Source: Paracoccus sanguinis (GTDB lineage Bacteria; Pseudomonadota; Alphaproteobacteria; Rhodobacterales; Rhodobacteraceae). From it: a stretch of DNA of 64,000 bases. Below, piece after piece: positions 60,922-64,000 of this stretch. A model generated the notes under the pieces. That model was not told the DNA's origin. It ran no database searches and saw nothing but the letters and a program-made list of their open reading frames with translations. Numbering within the stretch: the stretch's first letter is position 1; the number at the start of each line of letters is the position of its first letter. The position numbers and the translations under genes were made by a program. The stretch covers positions 1,054,001 through 1,118,000 of the forward strand of contig NZ_FNNA01000001.1 in the NCBI RefSeq assembly GCF_900106665.1. Direction: 5' to 3'.

Positions 60922-61829
60922 GCCCGCTCACGGGCATCGCGCTCAAGCTGGGCAGCGTGATGATCTTCACCGTCATGGGCGCGGTGCTCAAGGCCACCGC
61001 CGCGACCGTGCCCGCGGGCGAGCAGGTGTTCTTCCGCTCGCTCTTCGCCATTCCGGTGATCCTCGCCTGGCTGGCGTGGCGGGGCGAGCTCGCGACCGGC
61101 CTCAAGACCCGCGACCCGATGGCGCACGCCTATCGCGGCATCGTGGGCTCGATCGCCATGGGGACGAGCTTCGCGGGGCTGGGGCTCCTGCCCTTCCCCG
61201 AGGCGACGGCGCTCGGATACGCCATGCCGCTGCTCACGGTGATCTTTGCCGGGATGTTTCTGGCCGAGCCGGTGCGCGGCTTCCGGCTGTCGATGGTGGC
61301 GATGGGGCTCGTGGGCGTGCTGATCGTGCTGTCGCCGCGGCTGTCGGTCGGCGCCGGGTCGGTCACGATGGCCGAGTCGCTCGGTGCGATGCTGACCCTG
61401 ACCGGGGCGGCGTTCGGGGCGCTGGCGCAGATCTTCATCTCGAAGATGGTGGCGACCGAGCGGACCGCGGCGGTGGTGTTCTGGTTCTCGGTCACCGCCA
61501 CGGTGCTGTCGCTCGTCACCCTGCCCTTCGGCTGGGTGGTGCCGGACGCGCGGACCGCGGCGCTGCTGGTCGGTTGCGGGATCATGGGCGGGGCGGCGCA
61601 GATCATGCTGACCTCGGCTTATCGCTATGCGGATGCCTCGCTGGTGGCGCCCTTCGACTATGCCTCGATGCTGATGGCGCTGGCGATCGGGTGGTTCGTG
61701 TTCGGCGAGGGCGCCTCGGCCCGGATGCTGCTGGGGGCTGCGGTGATCATCGCCGCCGGCGTGGCGATCATCTGGCGCGAGCGGCAGCTGGGCATCAGCC
61801 GGGCGCGGCGGGCGGGCACCCCGCGCTAG
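60918..61829 (+). CDS. DMT-superfamily (EamA) transporter
   Basis: 303 aa, ten hydrophobic helices in two EamA repeats ([83 protein letters not shown]). GTG start overlaps the queG stop (GTGA). Exports or imports small metabolites; cargo unknown. Ends at a CTAG shared with the convergent kinase gene. Confidence 0.9.
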   Translation: MSPLTGIALKLGSVMIFTVMGAVLKATAATVPAGEQVFFRSLFAIPVILAWLAWRGELATGLKTRDPMAHAYRGIVGSIAMGTSFAGLGLLPFPEATALGYAMPLLTVIFAGMFLAEPVRGFRLSMVAMGLVGVLIVLSPRLSVGAGSVTMAESLGAMLTLTGAAFGALAQIFISKMVATERTAAVVFWFSVTATVLSLVTLPFGWVVPDARTAALLVGCGIMGGAAQIMLTSAYRYADASLVAPFDYASMLMALAIGWFVFGEGASARMLLGAAVIIAAGVAIIWRERQLGISRARRAGTPR

Positions 61830-62728
61830 ATCGGCACCAGCGCGCCGCGGTGGGCGATGACCCTGAGGGCGAGGGCGTGGCCGGCGCGGATCGCGGCCTC
61901 CGGCGGCTGACCCTGCAGCGCCGCGGCGAGGTAGCCCGCGTTGAAGCTGTCGCCCGCGGCGGTGCTGTCCACCGGCGTGGCGCGCGGCAGGTCCGCCACC
62001 ACGCCCGCGCCGTCGGCCCCGCCGTAATGGACCGGCGCGCCGGCGGCCTTGACCACCACCGCGCCTGCGCCCGCGTCGAGGTAGCGGGCGATGGTGGCCG
62101 GGGGGCCCTCGTCCCCGAACTGCGCCGCCTCGTCGTCGAAGCTGGGCAGGATCAGGTCCGAAAGCCCGGCGAAGCGGGTGATCTGGGCGCGCATCGTCGC
62201 CGCATCCTCCCACAGCCGGGGCCGCAGGTTGGGGTCGAAGACGACCCGCGCGCCGCCCTCGGACGCGCGGGCCAGCGCCACCGCCAGCCGGTCGCGGCCC
62301 GCGGGCGGCAAGATCGCCACGGTGATGCCCGAGAGGTAGAGCGTGGCGGCCTCGGCAAATGCCCGGTCCAGCGCGCCCGCGTCGTCGGCCAGCCCGCGCG
62401 CGGCCGAGGCGCTGCGCCAATAGGTGAAGCTGCGCTCGCCGTCGGTGAGGTCGATGGCGTAAAGCCCGACCTCGCGCGCGGGATCGGTGGCGATGTGGTC
62501 GGTCACGATCCCCGCCGCGGCGATGAAATCCCGCAGCCGGGTCGAGAACCCGCCCGTGCCCACGCGGGTCAGATAGCCCACCGCCTGCCCTTCGGGCAGC
62601 AGCCGCCGCAGGTACCAGGCGGTGTTCAGCGTGTCGCCGGCAAAGCCGAGGTGCCAGAGCGCGGGGTCGGGGCTCGCGGACAGCTCGACCATCGCCTCGC
62701 CCAGCGCCAGGACCGTGAGCCGCCTCAC
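61826..62728 (-). CDS. kdgK: PfkB-family sugar kinase (2-keto-3-deoxygluconate kinase-like)
   Basis: 300 aa ribokinase-fold kinase. Start GTG 62728 overlaps the permease stop (GTGA). Motifs: GFAGDTLNTAWYLRRLLP, ARVVFDPNLRPRLW, LILPSFDDEA and the catalytic PVDSTAAGDSFNAGYLAA with the general-base Asp. The NTAWYLRRL and YWRSASAA segments match KdgK rather than fructokinase. Encoded after ABC permeases, so probably phosphorylates the imported sugar or its product. Confidence 0.85.
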   Translation of the reverse strand: MRRLTVLALGEAMVELSASPDPALWHLGFAGDTLNTAWYLRRLLPEGQAVGYLTRVGTGGFSTRLRDFIAAAGIVTDHIATDPAREVGLYAIDLTDGERSFTYWRSASAARGLADDAGALDRAFAEAATLYLSGITVAILPPAGRDRLAVALARASEGGARVVFDPNLRPRLWEDAATMRAQITRFAGLSDLILPSFDDEAAQFGDEGPPATIARYLDAGAGAVVVKAAGAPVHYGGADGAGVVADLPRATPVDSTAAGDSFNAGYLAAALQGQPPEAAIRAGHALALRVIAHRGALVPI

Positions 62729-63597
62729 TCCTTCACGGCCCCGGTCATGGACGAGACGTAGTAGTCCACGAAGAACGAATAGAGGATCACCACCGGAAGC
62801 GAGCCGAGTAACGCCCCCGACATCAGCGCCCCCCATTCGTAGATGTCGCCGCGCACGAGTTCGGTCAGCACCCCCACCGGCACGGTCTTGTTCTCGGACG
62901 ACGAGATGAAGGTAAGCGCATAGATGAACTCGTTCCAGCTCAGCGTGAAGGCGAAGATGCCGGCCGAGATCAGCCCCGGCACAGCCAGCGGCAGCACCAC
63001 CTTGGTCAGGATCTGCCAGCGGCTCGCCCCGTCGACCAGCGCGGATTCCTCGAGCTCATAGGGGATCGAGCGGAAATACCCCATCAGCAGCCAGGTGCAG
63101 AACGGGATCAGGAAGGTCGGATAGGTGAGGATCAGCGCAAGGCGCGAATCGAAGATGCCGACCTGAAAGACGATGAACGCCAGCGGGATGAACAGGATCG
63201 ACGGCGGCACGAGATAGGCGAGGAAGATCATCAGCCCGGTGACGCGCGAGCCGCGGAACCGCAGCCGCTCGATCGCATAGGCGGCCAGCACCGACGCCAC
63301 GAGCGAGATCGCCGTCGAGGCCACCGACACGATCACCGTGTTCCACATCCAGCGCGGATAGGTCGTCTCGAACAGCAGGTAGCGCATGTGGTCGAGCGTC
63401 GGGCCCACCACCCAGAACGGGCTGTAGTTCCGGTAGTCGGTGAGCTGGTTGTCCGGCTTCACCGCCGTGATCGCCATCCAGTAGAACGGGAACAGCAGCA
63501 CGAACACGAACACCGCCAGCGGCAGCCACACCACGAGGATGCGGCGGGCGGGGGATTCGTACTGCTCGAGCCCGGTGGCGTTGTCCTCTTGCGCCAT
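62725..63597 (-). CDS. Carbohydrate ABC transporter permease (MalG-type)
   Basis: 290 aa with six membrane helices. The EAA loop for ATPase contact is present (LEESALVDGASRWQILTKVVLPLAVPGLIS, split around residue 190). N-terminus is cytoplasmic and acidic (MAQEDNATGLEQYESPARR). Works with the MalF-type permease one base upstream; substrate unknown but kinase context suggests a sugar or sugar acid. Confidence 0.93.
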   Translation of the reverse strand: MAQEDNATGLEQYESPARRILVVWLPLAVFVFVLLFPFYWMAITAVKPDNQLTDYRNYSPFWVVGPTLDHMRYLLFETTYPRWMWNTVIVSVASTAISLVASVLAAYAIERLRFRGSRVTGLMIFLAYLVPPSILFIPLAFIVFQVGIFDSRLALILTYPTFLIPFCTWLLMGYFRSIPYELEESALVDGASRWQILTKVVLPLAVPGLISAGIFAFTLSWNEFIYALTFISSSENKTVPVGVLTELVRGDIYEWGALMSGALLGSLPVVILYSFFVDYYVSSMTGAVKE

Positions 63598-63598
63598 C

Positions 63599-64000
63599 TC
63601 AGTCGTTCCCTTGCTGCCATTTGCGGCGCTGGAGGCCGAAGAAGCTGAACAGGATCGCGGCCAGAAGGAAGGGGATCATCGCCACCGCGATGGCCGCGCC
63701 CTCGCCCAATTGCCCGCCGGGGATGGCGCGCTGGAAGCTGAGCGTGGCCATGAGGTGCGTGGCGTTCACCGGCCCGCCGCGGGTCAGCACGTAGATGAGC
63801 TGGAAGTCGGTGAAGGTGAACAGCACCGAGAAGGTCATCACCACGGCGATGATCGGCGTCAGCAGCGGCAGCGTGACGTGCCGGAACCGCTGCCAGGGCG
63901 TCGCGCCGTCGATGGCGGCGGCCTCGTTCAGCGACTGCGGGATGGTCTGCAGACCCGCCAGCAGCGAGATCGCCACGAACGGGATGCCGCGCCAGATGTT
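63599..64000 (-). CDS. Carbohydrate ABC transporter permease (MalF-type), partial
   Basis: Only the C-terminal 133 codons lie in the window; the frame stays open to the right edge (NIWRGIPFVAISLLAG). EAA loop: LNEAAAIDGATPWQRFRHVTLPLL. Followed after one base by the MalG-type gene. The rest of the operon (binding protein, ATPase, perhaps a regulator) should lie beyond 64000. Confidence 0.92.
   Translation of the reverse strand, partial: NIWRGIPFVAISLLAGLQTIPQSLNEAAAIDGATPWQRFRHVTLPLLTPIIAVVMTFSVLFTFTDFQLIYVLTRGGPVNATHLMATLSFQRAIPGGQLGEGAAIAVAMIPFLLAAILFSFFGLQRRKWQQGND

Overview
This is a continuous, GC-rich (roughly 70%) stretch of an alphaproteobacterial chromosome. Several features point to the Rhodobacteraceae: a Paracoccus-type sox cluster, the lpt/hpf/ptsN locus, a YgfZ/DinB pair, a small DUF6280-like protein, and GATATTT-cored intergenic repeats. 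It is mostly chromosomal backbone. I see no insertion sequence, prophage, CRISPR array, rRNA operon or plasmid origin. Both ends cut a gene.

Layout. 1-6540 (minus): sulfur oxidation operon soxX-Y-Z-A-B-C-D followed by the start of a metallo-hydrolase gene. 6671-12000: an RTX metalloprotease, a divergent SulP anion permease, and a cytoplasmic PAS-PAS chemoreceptor that ends in a strong terminator. 12055-16170 (minus): pheS and pheT, split by a low-GC membrane-protein gene. 16241-21437: Ca2+/H+ antiporter, cytochrome P450, AGCS amino-acid symporter, rpmI-rplT and a small membrane protein. 21472-27722: pyk, N-formylglutamate amidohydrolase, a histidine phosphatase coupled to nnrD, and priA. 27919-32243: MsbA-like exporter, ygfZ, dinB and the DUF6280-like gene. 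32356-33433: lrgA/lrgB. 33612-39129: smc, then a tightly overlapping RidA, glycerophosphodiesterase and SDR set. 39133-45166: ptsN, hpf, a secreted protein on the opposite strand, then lptB-lptA-lptC-kdsD and rnd. 45340-47433: SDR and AI-2E permease. 47609-54557: gltD, an unknown exported protein, gltB. 54739-58224: uppP, an NDUFA9-like gene, tRNA-Leu(CAG), yaiI and a DUF1269-like protein. 58335-64000: mtgA, a GST-like protein, queG, a DMT transporter, and a sugar-kinase/sugar-ABC-permease operon running off the right end.

How the genes work together. The sox genes encode the periplasmic thiosulfate oxidation machinery: the SoxYZ carrier, SoxXA to load it, SoxB thiosulfohydrolase and SoxCD sulfur dehydrogenase. 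kdsD-lptCAB supplies Kdo precursor synthesis and lipopolysaccharide transport. gltB/gltD form glutamate synthase. kdgK with the ABC permeases suggests uptake of a sugar acid or sugar feeding a 2-keto-3-deoxygluconate-type kinase.

Most unusual observations. (1) soxX is split by a one-base frameshift in a C/G run. (2) A compact low-GC membrane-protein gene sits inside the pheS-pheT operon. (3) Five 11-bp tandem units lie at exactly one helical turn between gltD and an unknown exported gene that precedes gltB. (4) A 28-bp inverted repeat overlaps the predicted sox promoter. (5) A 32-bp intergenic repeat occurs twice, and one copy supplies the likely start region of queG. None of these is a proven new system; the pheS-pheT insert and the gltD-gltB insert are the best candidates.
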